A DNA stretch of 64,000 nucleotides from Phycisphaerae bacterium (GTDB lineage Bacteria > Planctomycetota > Phycisphaerae > UBA1845 > Fen-1342): assembly GCA_028279405.1 (NCBI GenBank), contig JANQNU010000061.1, positions 1-64,000 of the forward strand, in the 5' to 3' direction. The notes under the pieces were generated by a model, which had not been told where the DNA came from, ran no database searches, and saw only the letters and a program-made list of their open reading frames with translations. Positions 55,766 to 64,000 of this stretch are shown here, piece after piece (within the stretch, counting starts at the first letter, position 1; each line of letters starts with the position of its first letter). Both the position numbers and the translations under genes were made by a program.

Positions 55766-57292
55766 ATGAGTTCTCCGGCCATTACCACTACGGTGCGTGT
55801 CCGATACGGCTCGGCTGGTCTCGCAGGGCTGCTGCTGGCAGCGGCAGCCTACGCTGCCGGTCCTACGCTGACCGTGCAGTTCTCGAGCGACGTTCGTTCC
55901 AAGCCGTACACCGGTCGCGTCTATGTCGTACTCTCGTCAGATTACGACGATCCGATCGATGCCGTCAATTGGTGGACGGACGGCCCGATCTATGCCCAGG
56001 ACGTTGTTTCGTGGAAGCCCGAGACGCCGCTGGTGCTGCAACCCGGGGACGGCCTCACGTTCGGCGAGCCGCTCGAACAGCTGCCGGCCGGAACCTACCA
56101 CGCCCAGGCCGTGCTGGATCTCAACCCCCAAACACACAGCGTGATGCGCGGTCCGGGGAACGGCTACTCCCCGCCGGTCCAGTTCGTGCACCATCCGTCA
56201 TCAACGTCGCCGACGCGTGTCGAGCTGGTCGTCAATCACACCTATCCTCACTGGGAACTCAGGGACACGGCGGACCTCAAGTTCGTCAAGAAAAAGAGTT
56301 CATCGTTGACGACGTTCTTCGATCGCAACCATTACATGCGCGCCATCGTTGCGCTGCCTGACGCCTACATGCGCGCTACGGATCGACGTTTTCCGACGGT
56401 GTATGTCATTGGTGGGTTCGGTTCCGACATGCGCACCCGGTATTGGCTCGAGACCCGTGCGCGACTCGAGGGCTTGAACGTGCCCGCGGTCGTGGTCTTC
56501 ATCGACGCCGACTGCCCGTTGGGGCACCACGTATTTGCCGATTCCAAGAACAATGGGCCCGTCGGTACCGCGTTCGTCAAAGAGTTGATTCCGTGGTTAG
56601 AGCAAGAGTTTCGACTGATTCGGGATCCGAATCTCCGGTTGCTCACCGGCCATTCGTCCGGCGGTTGGTCCAGCCTGTGGCTGCAGGTCCGTTATCCGGA
56701 GGCGTTCGGTGGTACGTGGTCCACGTCACCCGACCCGGTCGACTTCAGCGCGTTCCAGACAGTGAACATCTACGAGCCGGGCGCAAACATGTTCTATGAC
56801 GGCAACAAAAAACCGGTTCCGGTGTCGCGACCCTCTTTCCGCCGAGCGATTCTCGCGAAACGGATGTCCGATCTGGAGCGGGTCATCGGGCGCGGCGGAC
56901 AGCTCCAGTCCTTCGAAGCCGTCTTCAGCCCGCGCGGTCCCGACGGCAGACCACGACCGCTCTGGGACCGCGAGACGGGGGCGATCGATTCCGATGTGGC
57001 CGAGACCTGGCGCGAGTACGACATCCGCCACTACCTCGTGGCCAACTGGAAGCAACTCGGTCCCCAACTCCGTGGCAAACTGCACCTCTACTGCGGCGAT
57101 CGCGACACTTTTTACCTCGACCGCGCGTTCGTCAAGCTGAGACAGGCGCTCGAGCAGTTGGAGAGTGACGCATTGGTCGAGATCATTCCGAACGCCGGCC
57201 ACGGGCTTACCCGCGAAACCATGCGAGAAGTCCATCGGGACATGGCCAACCACATCAAACGACACCTCGACCGACGTCGGGAAGGCTCATAA
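55766..57292 (+). CDS. Secreted esterase D/enterochelin-esterase-like hydrolase
   Basis: 508 residues. Signal peptide (LAGLLLAAAAYAAG), a beta-sandwich N-terminal domain (about 30-190) and an alpha/beta-hydrolase domain of the putative-esterase family: VYVIGGFGSD (oxyanion region), nucleophile Ser297 in GHSSGG, acid in CGDRDTFYLD and His in NAGHG. It hydrolyses an unknown ester outside the cytoplasm. GGAG five bases before ATG 55766. Confidence 0.88.
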   Translation: MSSPAITTTVRVRYGSAGLAGLLLAAAAYAAGPTLTVQFSSDVRSKPYTGRVYVVLSSDYDDPIDAVNWWTDGPIYAQDVVSWKPETPLVLQPGDGLTFGEPLEQLPAGTYHAQAVLDLNPQTHSVMRGPGNGYSPPVQFVHHPSSTSPTRVELVVNHTYPHWELRDTADLKFVKKKSSSLTTFFDRNHYMRAIVALPDAYMRATDRRFPTVYVIGGFGSDMRTRYWLETRARLEGLNVPAVVVFIDADCPLGHHVFADSKNNGPVGTAFVKELIPWLEQEFRLIRDPNLRLLTGHSSGGWSSLWLQVRYPEAFGGTWSTSPDPVDFSAFQTVNIYEPGANMFYDGNKKPVPVSRPSFRRAILAKRMSDLERVIGRGGQLQSFEAVFSPRGPDGRPRPLWDRETGAIDSDVAETWREYDIRHYLVANWKQLGPQLRGKLHLYCGDRDTFYLDRAFVKLRQALEQLESDALVEIIPNAGHGLTRETMREVHRDMANHIKRHLDRRREGS

Positions 57293-57376
57293 CGAACTCC
57301 GAAAAGCGCTATGTTGGAGCGTGAGCGTCCTGTGCATGGGTGCCTCAGGGTTCTACCCTCGAGACAGCAACGCTTG

Positions 57377-57560
57377 CCTCGCTTGTGCTCGGAGCTCGTT
57401 GCGTGGTCGAGGGGCGCCAGTGCGAGCCGCGAGCGCAAAGCGAGCGGTCCAGTTCATCTCGCGCACCGTAGCCCCCTCGCTGACGCTCGGGGCTCGTTGG
57501 GTGGCTAGGGGGCGCCAGTGCGAGCCGCGAGCGCAAGCGAGCGGTCAATGGCGGGTTTGG
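57377..57560. repeat. Two REPIN-like doublets in inverted orientation
   Basis: Pair 1: minus, degenerate, loop ACAA (57377-57394) and plus CCGC/GCGG with a five-base loop GCAAA (57427-57447). Pair 2: minus CCCC/GGGG loop GTCA (57473-57492) and plus CCGC/GCGG loop GCAA (57525-57544), then a truncated GGCGGG palindrome. Spacers of both pairs share TGGGTGGCTAGGGGGCGCC-like sequence. The rest of 57293-57708 holds no gene. Confidence 0.84.
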
Positions 57561-57708
57561 TGCCCCGGGTTCTACCTACCGAAGAGCTTTCAGGCCGAAG
57601 CGCGTCGCCACCGTGGAAGGGCGGAGCATCTCGCCCATAAAGGCGAAGCTTGCTCCCCCATTGGTGGGCGGGTATGCGCCGGCACGTGTCCGCGTTGCAG
57701 ACTATTCT

Positions 57709-59916
57709 TTATTCTGCTGCGAGTTGCGCTCGCAGTTCATCGACAGTGTTTACCGGTTTCTTGCACGTGTAGTTGCGGCAGACATACGCCGACGGTTGGC
57801 CGTTAATCTGCTTGCGATCCGTCAGTAACGGGGATTTGACCGCGGATTCGGGGCTGGCGGGATCGAGCCCCATCAGTACGCGGTTCGGCAGGTAGGTATT
57901 TGCGACTGCATCGAGCAGTGCCTGTGTCTCGCGCTTCTGCCGACTACCGACAATGGCGACCTCGACCGGACCGGTCAATGCGAAGTCGGCCGCTGCCAGG
58001 TAACGCTCGGAAGACCAGGGGCTCGCGAGCACTTCGCCGGCAAAGACCCGCATCGACCGCTCGGCTTGCTGACGGAACCGTTCCTCTCCGGTCATCACGT
58101 GCAGCCGGAGCAGGTTGAGCAGCATCACGGAGTTTCCGCTGGGGACCGCCGCGTCGCGCAGATCCTTCGTACGCGTGATCAGTCGCTCGTGGTCGCTCGA
58201 TGTAAAGTAGAACCCGCCCGCATCCGTGTCGGCAAAGAGTTCGATCGTCTTGTCAGCGAGCGCGACCGCGTTCGTGAGCCATCGCGAATCGAACGTGGCT
58301 TCGTACAACTCGAGCAAGCCCTCGATCATCGCGGCGTAGTCACTCAGGAACGCCTGATCGAGCGTGCGGCCGGCGCGCCAGGAGCGCAACAGTCGACCGT
58401 CGACGTACTGGCGAGTGAGGACGAAGTCGGCGGCGCGCGCAGCCGCTTCCACGTATTTCGGCTCGTTCAGCACGGCTCCGCCGCGCGCCAGGCTCGCGAT
58501 CATCAGCCCGTTCCATTCCGCGAGGACTTTATCATCGAGGCCCGGCGGGACCCGCTTCGCACGCACTTCGACCAGCTTCGATCGGCCTTCCGCCAGACGT
58601 TGCTGGAGCGCTGCCGGCGTCAGTCCATGGGCCTTTGCGACCTCTGCGGGCGGCTTGCGGATGTGCAGGATGTTCTTGCGGGCGCCCGGCGCGTGAGGAT
58701 CGTCCCAGTTGCCGCCTTCACGGACGTCGTAGTAGTCGCAAAAGAGCGGGCCCAGTTCGGGCCCGAGTACGTCAAGTATCTCCGGCTGGGTCCAGACGTA
58801 ATACTTGCCTTCTTCGCCTTCACTGTCGGCGTCGCGCGTGCTGTACAAACCGCCGGCCGGTGACTGCAGGTCCGCCAGTACGTAATCGAAGATGCTCCGT
58901 GCAGTCGCGGCGAACAGCGGATCGTCGAAGTAGACGAAACCGTCGAGGTAGGATCGGCTGACCAGTGCCTGATCGTAGAGCATCTTCTCGAAGTGTGGTG
59001 CGTGCCATTCGACGTCCGTGCTGTAACGCGCGATGCCGCCCGCGAGGTGATCGTAAATCCCCCCGTAGGCCATTTGCGTGAGCGTTAGCCGAACCATCTC
59101 TTCCATCCGTTTCCGGGCGGGGTCGTCGGCAGGGCGACGACGTGCAGCGCGCAACATGATGTCCATCGCCATCGACGGGGGAAACTTGTTCGTACCGCCG
59201 CCGCTGACGCCGCCGAAGCGGCTATCGAAGGCATTGGCGAGCTTCTGCGCCAGGTCGTCGATCGCCGCGACGGTGATTGTGGCGTCGGGTGCCGGCTTCG
59301 ACACCAGCGATTCACGCACCGCCTCGGTGAGCCGCTCCGATTGTTCGACCAGCTTGGCGCGATCGTCGGAGCCCCAGAGCGTTCCGATTCGCTCGCAGAT
59401 ATCCGGGAACCCGGGGCGACCGAACCGCTGTTCCGGCGGAAAGTACGTGCCCGCAAAGAATGGCTGGAGTTCAGGGGTCAGCCATACGCTCATCGGCCAG
59501 CCCCCTTGTCCACGGTTGAGCAGCATCGTCGCCTGCATGTAGATTTCGTCGAGATCGGGGCGCTCCTCGCGGTCGACCTTCACGTTCACGAAGTGTCGGT
59601 TCATGATCTCCGCGGTGGCTTCGTTCTCGAACGATTCATGGGCCATCACGTGGCACCAGTGACAGGCCGCGTACCCGATGCTCAGGAAGATCGGTTTCTG
59701 TTCGTCCCTCGCCTTCTTGAGTGCCTCCGGTCCCCATTCGTACCAGTCGACGGGGTTGTGCGCATGCTGGAGCAGATAAGGCGATGTCGCGTTCGCGAGT
59801 CGGTTGGTATGCACGGGTTTCGTCGTCGTCATCGCGGAGCCTTTCTGGCCGGGACCGCCCGGCGAAACGAGCGGCAACGGCGCGAGAAGCAGAATCAGGA
59901 ACGGACGAACGATCAT
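57709..59916 (-). CDS. YyaL/SSP411-type thioredoxin-fold protein, exported
   Basis: 735 residues. Signal peptide ([21 protein letters not shown]), then a thioredoxin-like domain with [22 protein letters not shown] (Cys85 and Cys88), [19 protein letters not shown] and [11 protein letters not shown], then an alpha/alpha six-barrel glycosidase-like domain (about 250-650). The family (DUF255, YyaL, spermatogenesis-associated 20) is of uncertain activity. GAGG six bases before ATG 59916. A start 10 codons earlier lacks support. Export is unusual for this family, which is mostly cytosolic. Confidence 0.9.
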   Translation of the reverse strand: MIVRPFLILLLAPLPLVSPGGPGQKGSAMTTTKPVHTNRLANATSPYLLQHAHNPVDWYEWGPEALKKARDEQKPIFLSIGYAACHWCHVMAHESFENEATAEIMNRHFVNVKVDREERPDLDEIYMQATMLLNRGQGGWPMSVWLTPELQPFFAGTYFPPEQRFGRPGFPDICERIGTLWGSDDRAKLVEQSERLTEAVRESLVSKPAPDATITVAAIDDLAQKLANAFDSRFGGVSGGGTNKFPPSMAMDIMLRAARRRPADDPARKRMEEMVRLTLTQMAYGGIYDHLAGGIARYSTDVEWHAPHFEKMLYDQALVSRSYLDGFVYFDDPLFAATARSIFDYVLADLQSPAGGLYSTRDADSEGEEGKYYVWTQPEILDVLGPELGPLFCDYYDVREGGNWDDPHAPGARKNILHIRKPPAEVAKAHGLTPAALQQRLAEGRSKLVEVRAKRVPPGLDDKVLAEWNGLMIASLARGGAVLNEPKYVEAAARAADFVLTRQYVDGRLLRSWRAGRTLDQAFLSDYAAMIEGLLELYEATFDSRWLTNAVALADKTIELFADTDAGGFYFTSSDHERLITRTKDLRDAAVPSGNSVMLLNLLRLHVMTGEERFRQQAERSMRVFAGEVLASPWSSERYLAAADFALTGPVEVAIVGSRQKRETQALLDAVANTYLPNRVLMGLDPASPESAVKSPLLTDRKQINGQPSAYVCRNYTCKKPVNTVDELRAQLAAE

Positions 59917-60041
59917 GTTTACCTCGGGAGTCAAATGATAAGGCATCGTGGTTCGTCTTCAGCGGACGATCATAACAGGTTCGCCACCGATGACCGTGAC
60001 GGGGGCTCCTTTTTCGCGGTGGATGTGCCGGACGGGCGGCG

Positions 60042-60782
60042 CTAGTCTGCGCTCGTTGCGACTGCGGAGCGATCGGTGTGGAAATGCAACACGTTGAAGT
60101 GACGGTGATGAAGGCCGGACCCCGTGTTGTGGAACCAGAATCCGCGATAATAGAAGTCACGGAACGGCGTGTGGGTATGGCCGAAGTAGATGTCGCGCAC
60201 GCCGGCGGTGACGCCCGGCGCGACCCGATCGAGGTGCCCGAGAATCCGTCGAGCTGTCTTGCGCCGGGGATACACGAGTCGCGGGAGCACGTGACTCACG
60301 CCGCTGCGATCGACCCAGCCGTAGGCGGTCGCAAGGTTGCGCGGTTTGATACGATCGCTGTGCCAGCGATGGCGATACAGCGCCAGGTCATACGAACCCA
60401 TTCCCGGTCGCGTGATGCAATCGCCATGCAGAAACAAGGCGTTGGCCACGCGCAGGTGATGCTCGTGCCATTCCAGGTTCGGTGTCGTCGACGCGAGCTC
60501 GCCGAGTGCGTTGATGAAACGCGGGTGCGAATCGTGGTTACCGAGGACGACCGCGATTTGGCAGTGGGGATAGCGTTGGGCGACGTTCTTCAGCCACCGT
60601 GCCGCCGCTTCGACTGTTTCGGCCAGGTTGGGCAGCACGGTCCACTGAAAATCAAACGTGTCGCCATTGAGCACGAGCAGCTCGCAGTTTCGGAGATGCT
60701 GGTGCAGCGACGCGAAAAGATGCCACCCATGCGTGCGACGGGCGTAGAGATGTAAGTCGGAAAGCACCAGACCGCGGTACAT
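60042..60782 (-). CDS. Calcineurin-like metallophosphoesterase (LpxH-type)
   Basis: 246 residues. Metal-binding blocks in order: LVLSDLHLYAR, LLVLNGDTFDFQW, VVLGNHDSHP, FLHGDCIT and YFGHTHTPF. The layout (short insert, FDFQW after GD) is like UDP-2,3-diacylglucosamine hydrolase LpxH, so lipid A-type processing is possible, but the general phosphoesterase fold is what can be supported. The ATG at 60782 has a TACAAT six bases before it. Confidence 0.88.
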   Translation of the reverse strand: MYRGLVLSDLHLYARRTHGWHLFASLHQHLRNCELLVLNGDTFDFQWTVLPNLAETVEAAARWLKNVAQRYPHCQIAVVLGNHDSHPRFINALGELASTTPNLEWHEHHLRVANALFLHGDCITRPGMGSYDLALYRHRWHSDRIKPRNLATAYGWVDRSGVSHVLPRLVYPRRKTARRILGHLDRVAPGVTAGVRDIYFGHTHTPFRDFYYRGFWFHNTGSGLHHRHFNVLHFHTDRSAVATSAD

Positions 60783-60788
60783 GCCGCT

Positions 60789-60794
60789 ATTGTA
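60789..60794 (-). promoter_or_regulatory. Candidate -10 box, leaderless promoter
   Basis: Minus-strand TACAAT ends six bases before ATG 60782. No ribosome site between. No clear -35. Confidence 0.45.
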
Positions 60795-60861
60795 GCGGCA
60801 CTGGCCGGGTACGCCATGCACAGCCGCGGCCCGTTCAGCATCAGGGTGTAGTGGGGACAGT

Positions 60862-60980
60862 GCCTCATCCAGGATGGGGGCCGACGAACCCCCATTCCGT
60901 CCCCCACCCCGAGATGGGGTGGGGCACCGCGCGATCTCGAGCAAGCCAGGGTGGGGCGGGCGTCTCGCCCGCCGTTGACC
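60862..60980. repeat. Palindromic repeat cluster
   Basis: CCCCACCCC-GAGAT-GGGGTGGGG (60904-60926), GGCGGGCG-TCT-CGCCCGCC (60957-60975) and a related GTGCCTCATCC...GGATGGGGG stretch from 60862. No GA-core hairpin. Fills most of 60795-61039; no gene there. Confidence 0.78.
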
Positions 60981-61039
60981 TGTTGGTTTCGCACGGAGCT
61001 GTTCACCAGACACGGCCCCGCATATCGCTTCACGCTTCG

Positions 61040-62611
61040 CTAACGGCGCTCGTCCTCCGAGATAGATGCCGTGACGGCACTGCTTCGGTGCTCGATCGCG
61101 GTCAGACGATCTTCGAAGGACGCGAGGGCGTTACGCAACGCCGCGTTCTCGGCTTGCAGGGCTTCGATCTGCGCGTCCTTCTCACGGCGCAGCTCGCGCA
61201 GTGCCGCGACGGTGAGCGACTCGAACCCCTTCGGGGCGACACACTTGTAGCCATCTTTAGACTCGCTGACCCAGTTCGGGAACAACGGCTCGACCTCTTG
61301 GGCCACGAAGCCGACTTGCCGGCCGGGAAGTTCGCCCGTCGCGGCAGGGTCCTTGAATTCGAAGCTGACGCTGCGGAGCGCCAGCAGCCGCTCGAGCGCG
61401 CCCTCGAGCGGTTGGATGTCCTTTTTCAGCCGTCGATCGGAGAACGCGGCCCAGGGACCGCCGCCGGGCTTAAACGCGTTGAAACCGTTGAGGACCTCGA
61501 CGCCGTTGTCGGTAACGCGAAAGATCTCGGTGGTGCCGCCCGGCTGGAAGACGTCCAGGTACGCGATGTCTCCGGCACGTCCCCGGATGGCAACGGTGGC
61601 TACATTGACGAAAGGCATATTGACCGCGATGCGCCCAGTGGTGGTGCTCTGGCCCAGCCCAAGATCGTTGTCTCGGCTCAAGCTCAATAACGTACGATCG
61701 GACTGATTCTCGATGACGAACCGTTCCAACGAATCCTGCCCAATATCGATAAAGTTGAGGCTGTTGTCGGCCTGGAAGCGAAACTGCGGGGGGGCGCTGG
61801 TGCCTTTCAACGCTCCCATCAGCACCGACCCGCCGGAGGTGCCTAAGTTGAAGATTTCGAAGCTGCCGGCATTGTTCATCGTCCGGAACGTCCCGTCCAT
61901 GTCCATTCGGGACCCTGCGTTGAGTCCGAGTCGCCCGTCCAGCGTGAGTACCGTGTTTCCTTGGAGCGTGCTGATGTCGCTCGTGTTTCCCGCAACCGCT
62001 GTTTGGAGCCCATCGATTCGCGCCGTTGCGGTACCCAGGTCCGCGGTGGTCGGTGCGCCGACCTGTGCGGCCGTGACCTGGTGTGGGTTGTTGGTGTCCG
62101 TGACGTGCGCTGACTGGTTTAGCGCTGCAGCACTGAAGCCCTCCAGCGTTGCTGCGTTCTCGGCGTTGAACGAATAGCCCACCGAAGTGAACGGTATGCG
62201 CGGCGTCAGCTCGGGGTCCGCGCCGATCGTCAGGCCCAGAAATCGCGGTGACTGAAACAGGCTTGCCGGGAACGGATTGGTATCGCTCCCGAGGGTGGCA
62301 TTGATGAGCCCTTGGTCGGCGACAACCTCCAGCGTGTCGGTCCATAGCGGGGATCCGCCGGCCGCGGCGTCATAGATCGCGAACTGGATCATGACATTGC
62401 CGTCTACCGGTGTGCCGGCCGTGTCGCGGATCACACCCTGAAACGACAGCGTCTGCGGGACTGCCGCCATCAACGCCGGCGAGCAGACGATCAATGCTGC
62501 CAACGCGGCGCACATCGCGACGCGTTCCCACCGGCGCCGGAATGTCCCGCCGGCGCGGCGATCAGCTCGCTGGTATGCTCCTCGACAAAGTACAGTTTCA
62601 GATGCCCTCAT
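61040..62611 (-). CDS. Secreted fibre protein with S74 intramolecular chaperone
   Basis: 523 residues. After a basic N-terminus and signal helix (MCAALAALIVCSPALMA, about 33-50) comes the domain LSFQGVIRDTAGTPVDG ... RIPFTSVGYSFNAENA (about 55-155), shared with the protein at 46392. A beta-rich stalk follows. The C-terminal peptidase S74 domain, SDRRLKKDI ... VSFEFKD ... GRQVGFVAQEVE ... ESLTVAALRELRR (about 395-500), cleaves itself after helping a trimeric fibre fold, by analogy with phage endosialidases; the Ser-Asp and Lys of the catalytic block are visible. A coiled coil ends it. ATG 62611 has GAGGAG close upstream. Confidence 0.87.
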   Translation of the reverse strand: MRASETVLCRGAYQRADRRAGGTFRRRWERVAMCAALAALIVCSPALMAAVPQTLSFQGVIRDTAGTPVDGNVMIQFAIYDAAAGGSPLWTDTLEVVADQGLINATLGSDTNPFPASLFQSPRFLGLTIGADPELTPRIPFTSVGYSFNAENAATLEGFSAAALNQSAHVTDTNNPHQVTAAQVGAPTTADLGTATARIDGLQTAVAGNTSDISTLQGNTVLTLDGRLGLNAGSRMDMDGTFRTMNNAGSFEIFNLGTSGGSVLMGALKGTSAPPQFRFQADNSLNFIDIGQDSLERFVIENQSDRTLLSLSRDNDLGLGQSTTTGRIAVNMPFVNVATVAIRGRAGDIAYLDVFQPGGTTEIFRVTDNGVEVLNGFNAFKPGGGPWAAFSDRRLKKDIQPLEGALERLLALRSVSFEFKDPAATGELPGRQVGFVAQEVEPLFPNWVSESKDGYKCVAPKGFESLTVAALRELRREKDAQIEALQAENAALRNALASFEDRLTAIEHRSSAVTASISEDERR

Positions 62612-62802
62612 CACGCACTCCTCATTCTCGTTGTTGTTCTTAGCGAGATGTCCAACCCGCGGAAGTCGCGCCTCAACCGCCTGACGCGCAGATGGACCCG
62701 ACTGCTCCCGCCTACACCCCGATAAACGAACGCCACGCCGACACGCGCCACGATTTTTCTCAATTGGCGCGAGAACGCGTCCTTATCGGTCTTTCAGGTT
62801 GG

Positions 62803-62808
62803 ATTATA
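62803..62808 (-). promoter_or_regulatory. Possible -10 box upstream of the S74 fibre gene
   Basis: Minus-strand TATAAT would give a leader of about 190 bases for the gene starting at 62611. No -35. The stretch 62612-62870 holds nothing else recognisable. Confidence 0.28.
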
Positions 62809-62870
62809 CCATTCGCGGTGGCAGGCCAGTTCAGAATGACGGGAAGTAGTTGAATGCGCCCCTCACCCTG

Positions 62871-63266
62871 AAAGGGGGGCACCTCCGCTACCGAAGGGGG
62901 CGCTTGCTTGGCGTCCCATCCCTTCCAGGGATGGAGGACTGAAGAACTCCATTGTCCGTCCCCCGACCCCAGGGTGGGGGGCCACCGGGCTCAAGGTTGG
63001 CGCCCTGGTGTATGACGAGCAGCGAGCGAGCCGGTCCGCGAGCGACGGGTTCCATTGTCTCGCGCATCCTGAACCCCTCGCTCGTGCTCGGGGCTCGTTG
63101 GGTGGCTAGGGGGGCGCCAGCGCGAGCCGCGAGCGCAAGCGAGCGGTCAATGGCGGGCGAGACGCCCACCCACTCCCGGGTTGGTGGATGTTGCTCATAC
63201 CGGCAAGCGGAGCAGACGATTGCCTCGCAAAGGGCGCCTGCTCCCACCGGAGCGTAAGCGAGCGGT
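62871..63266. repeat. Composite REPIN-like repeat cluster
   Basis: GTCCCATCCC/GGGATGG-type palindromes (62905-62985); a pair of hairpins, minus CCCC/GGGG loop ACGA (63073-63092) and plus CCGC/GCGG loop GCAA (63127-63146); the GGCGGGCGAGACGCCC palindrome (63152-63170); and a further plus hairpin with loop GTAA (63247-63265). No gene fits 62871-63313. Confidence 0.84.
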
Positions 63267-63313
63267 CGGCTTGCGGCGCCACCGCCTGTTTGGAGTGGCG
63301 CCCGTTGGTGTGT

Positions 63314-64000
63314 TTACGAGCAGATGTAGTAGTAGTGCAGGAAGTCGCCCTCTGCTTCCTTCACTTCCAGGCGGTCGAAGCCTGCCTCGGCAATCATGCG
63401 CTCCGCTGTCTCACGTCCCCAGGCGGTCCCGAGACCGGCTCCGCCCTGAGCGAGTGATACGGTCATGCAGTGCATGGTCGAGATGGTGTAGACGAACGGA
63501 CCGAGCGGGTGGTCCATGTTTTGTTCGACGTGGCTCGAGGCCGCGATGTCCTGCATAAGGAACACGCCGTCCGGCTTGAGTGCCGTCCGAACGTTGCGCA
63601 AGACAGCGGACGGATCGCGCTGGTCGTGGATCACGTCGAAGCCGGTGATCAGGTCGAATGTGTCGGCGGTGTCCATGACGGCGACGTCGCGCTGCTCGAA
63701 GCGCAGGTTGGAGAGCCCGAGCGTGCGGGCGCGCTCGTTCGCGAAACGGATCGTGTCTTCGCACAGATCGTAGCCAACGAACCGGCTATTCGGGAATTCG
63801 CGCGCCATCCGCAGCAGCGCGAGCCCGCGACCACAGCCGATATCCAGTACGTCGATCCCGGCTTGCAGCCGATCGATCGTGTTCGGTGCCAGCGGCAGGA
63901 TTCGCTCGGTGAGCACGCCGACGGTGGTCTGGCCGCTCTGGTCCGCCATGATTTCGTGGAACCGATGAAACTGGTCATAGTGCACGCCGCCGCCGTTCGC
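63314..64000 (-). CDS. SAM-dependent methyltransferase, cut by the window edge
   Basis: At least 228 residues; the frame runs off the right edge, so the start is missing. The Rossmann methyltransferase core is clear: VLDIGCGRGLALLRMA (motif I), FVGYDLCEDTIRFA (motif II), FDLITGFDVIHDQRDP and LKPDGVFLMQDIA. The preceding FHRFHEIMADQSGQTT segment is typical of class I methyltransferases with an N-terminal winged helix, so about 100-130 residues are probably missing. Substrate unknown. A GTG at 63985 is in frame but unlikely to be the true start. Confidence 0.85.
   Translation of the reverse strand, partial: ANGGGVHYDQFHRFHEIMADQSGQTTVGVLTERILPLAPNTIDRLQAGIDVLDIGCGRGLALLRMAREFPNSRFVGYDLCEDTIRFANERARTLGLSNLRFEQRDVAVMDTADTFDLITGFDVIHDQRDPSAVLRNVRTALKPDGVFLMQDIAASSHVEQNMDHPLGPFVYTISTMHCMTVSLAQGGAGLGTAWGRETAERMIAEAGFDRLEVKEAEGDFLHYYYICS

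Overview
The window looks like chromosome from a member of the Planctomycetota, probably Phycisphaerae or a related uncultured lineage. The grounds are its high GC, ECF sigma factors of the planctomycete/acidobacterial type paired with transmembrane Ser/Thr kinases, an H-x9-DG prepilin-like protein, zinc-ribbon membrane proteins, and large secreted proteins ending in a dockerin-like GDxNCDG...VGDIN tail. This assignment rests on gene content only; there is no rRNA, tRNA or CRISPR array in the window. Two parS-type palindromes (39580-39593 and 51671-51684) suggest the segment lies in the ParB-bound region near the chromosome origin.

Layout. 0-4 kb: ECF sigma factor and WD40 kinase, overlapping by one base, on the minus strand. 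4.1-9.5 kb: a giant secreted calcium-binding/beta-helix protein. 9.6-13.2 kb: a second sigma-kinase pair, this time with TPRs. 13.6-18.4 kb: a two-component pair and a VIT/von Willebrand A protein. 18.4-20 kb: a lower-GC patch with a propeller-like membrane protein. 20-24.2 kb: an unknown protein, a secreted dockerin-like protein and a prepilin-like protein. 24.3-25.6 kb: a NamZ-type muramidase. 26.2-31.6 kb: three tandem zinc-ribbon membrane proteins and a phosphatase/HEAT/coaD operon. 32.3-33.8 kb: an orphan terminase large subunit. 34-36.5 kb: housekeeping operon atpC-gmk-rpoZ-coaC-coaB with overlapping genes. 36.9-40.6 kb: pepA and a YdeP-type molybdoenzyme, convergent. 41.6-48.7 kb: five consecutive secreted proteins, among them a metzincin and two trypsin-like proteases. 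49-51.6 kb: a third kinase. 51.7-64 kb: kynureninase, HtrA-like protease, APS kinase, esterase, YyaL-type thioredoxin-fold protein, metallophosphoesterase, an S74-chaperone fibre and a methyltransferase cut by the right edge.

How it works together. Genes are packed in short operons with ATGA, GTGA or TAATG overlaps. Three of the last steps of coenzyme A synthesis (coaB, coaC, coaD) lie within 4.3 kb. Three kinases, two sigma factors and a two-component system make this a signalling-rich segment next to a large exported-protein inventory. Several genes carry a -10 box only 6-9 bases before the start codon, which suggests leaderless transcripts.

The most unusual structure is in the gaps. Ten intergenic regions are filled with a mosaic of palindromic repeats. 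The central unit is a 20-base hairpin with a fixed GA-GC-loop-GC-GA core and co-varying outer stems, preceded by a conserved CGAG. It occurs as inverted pairs, like the REPINs of gammaproteobacteria but with a different sequence. I regard this composite REPIN-like family as the best candidate for an undescribed system here.
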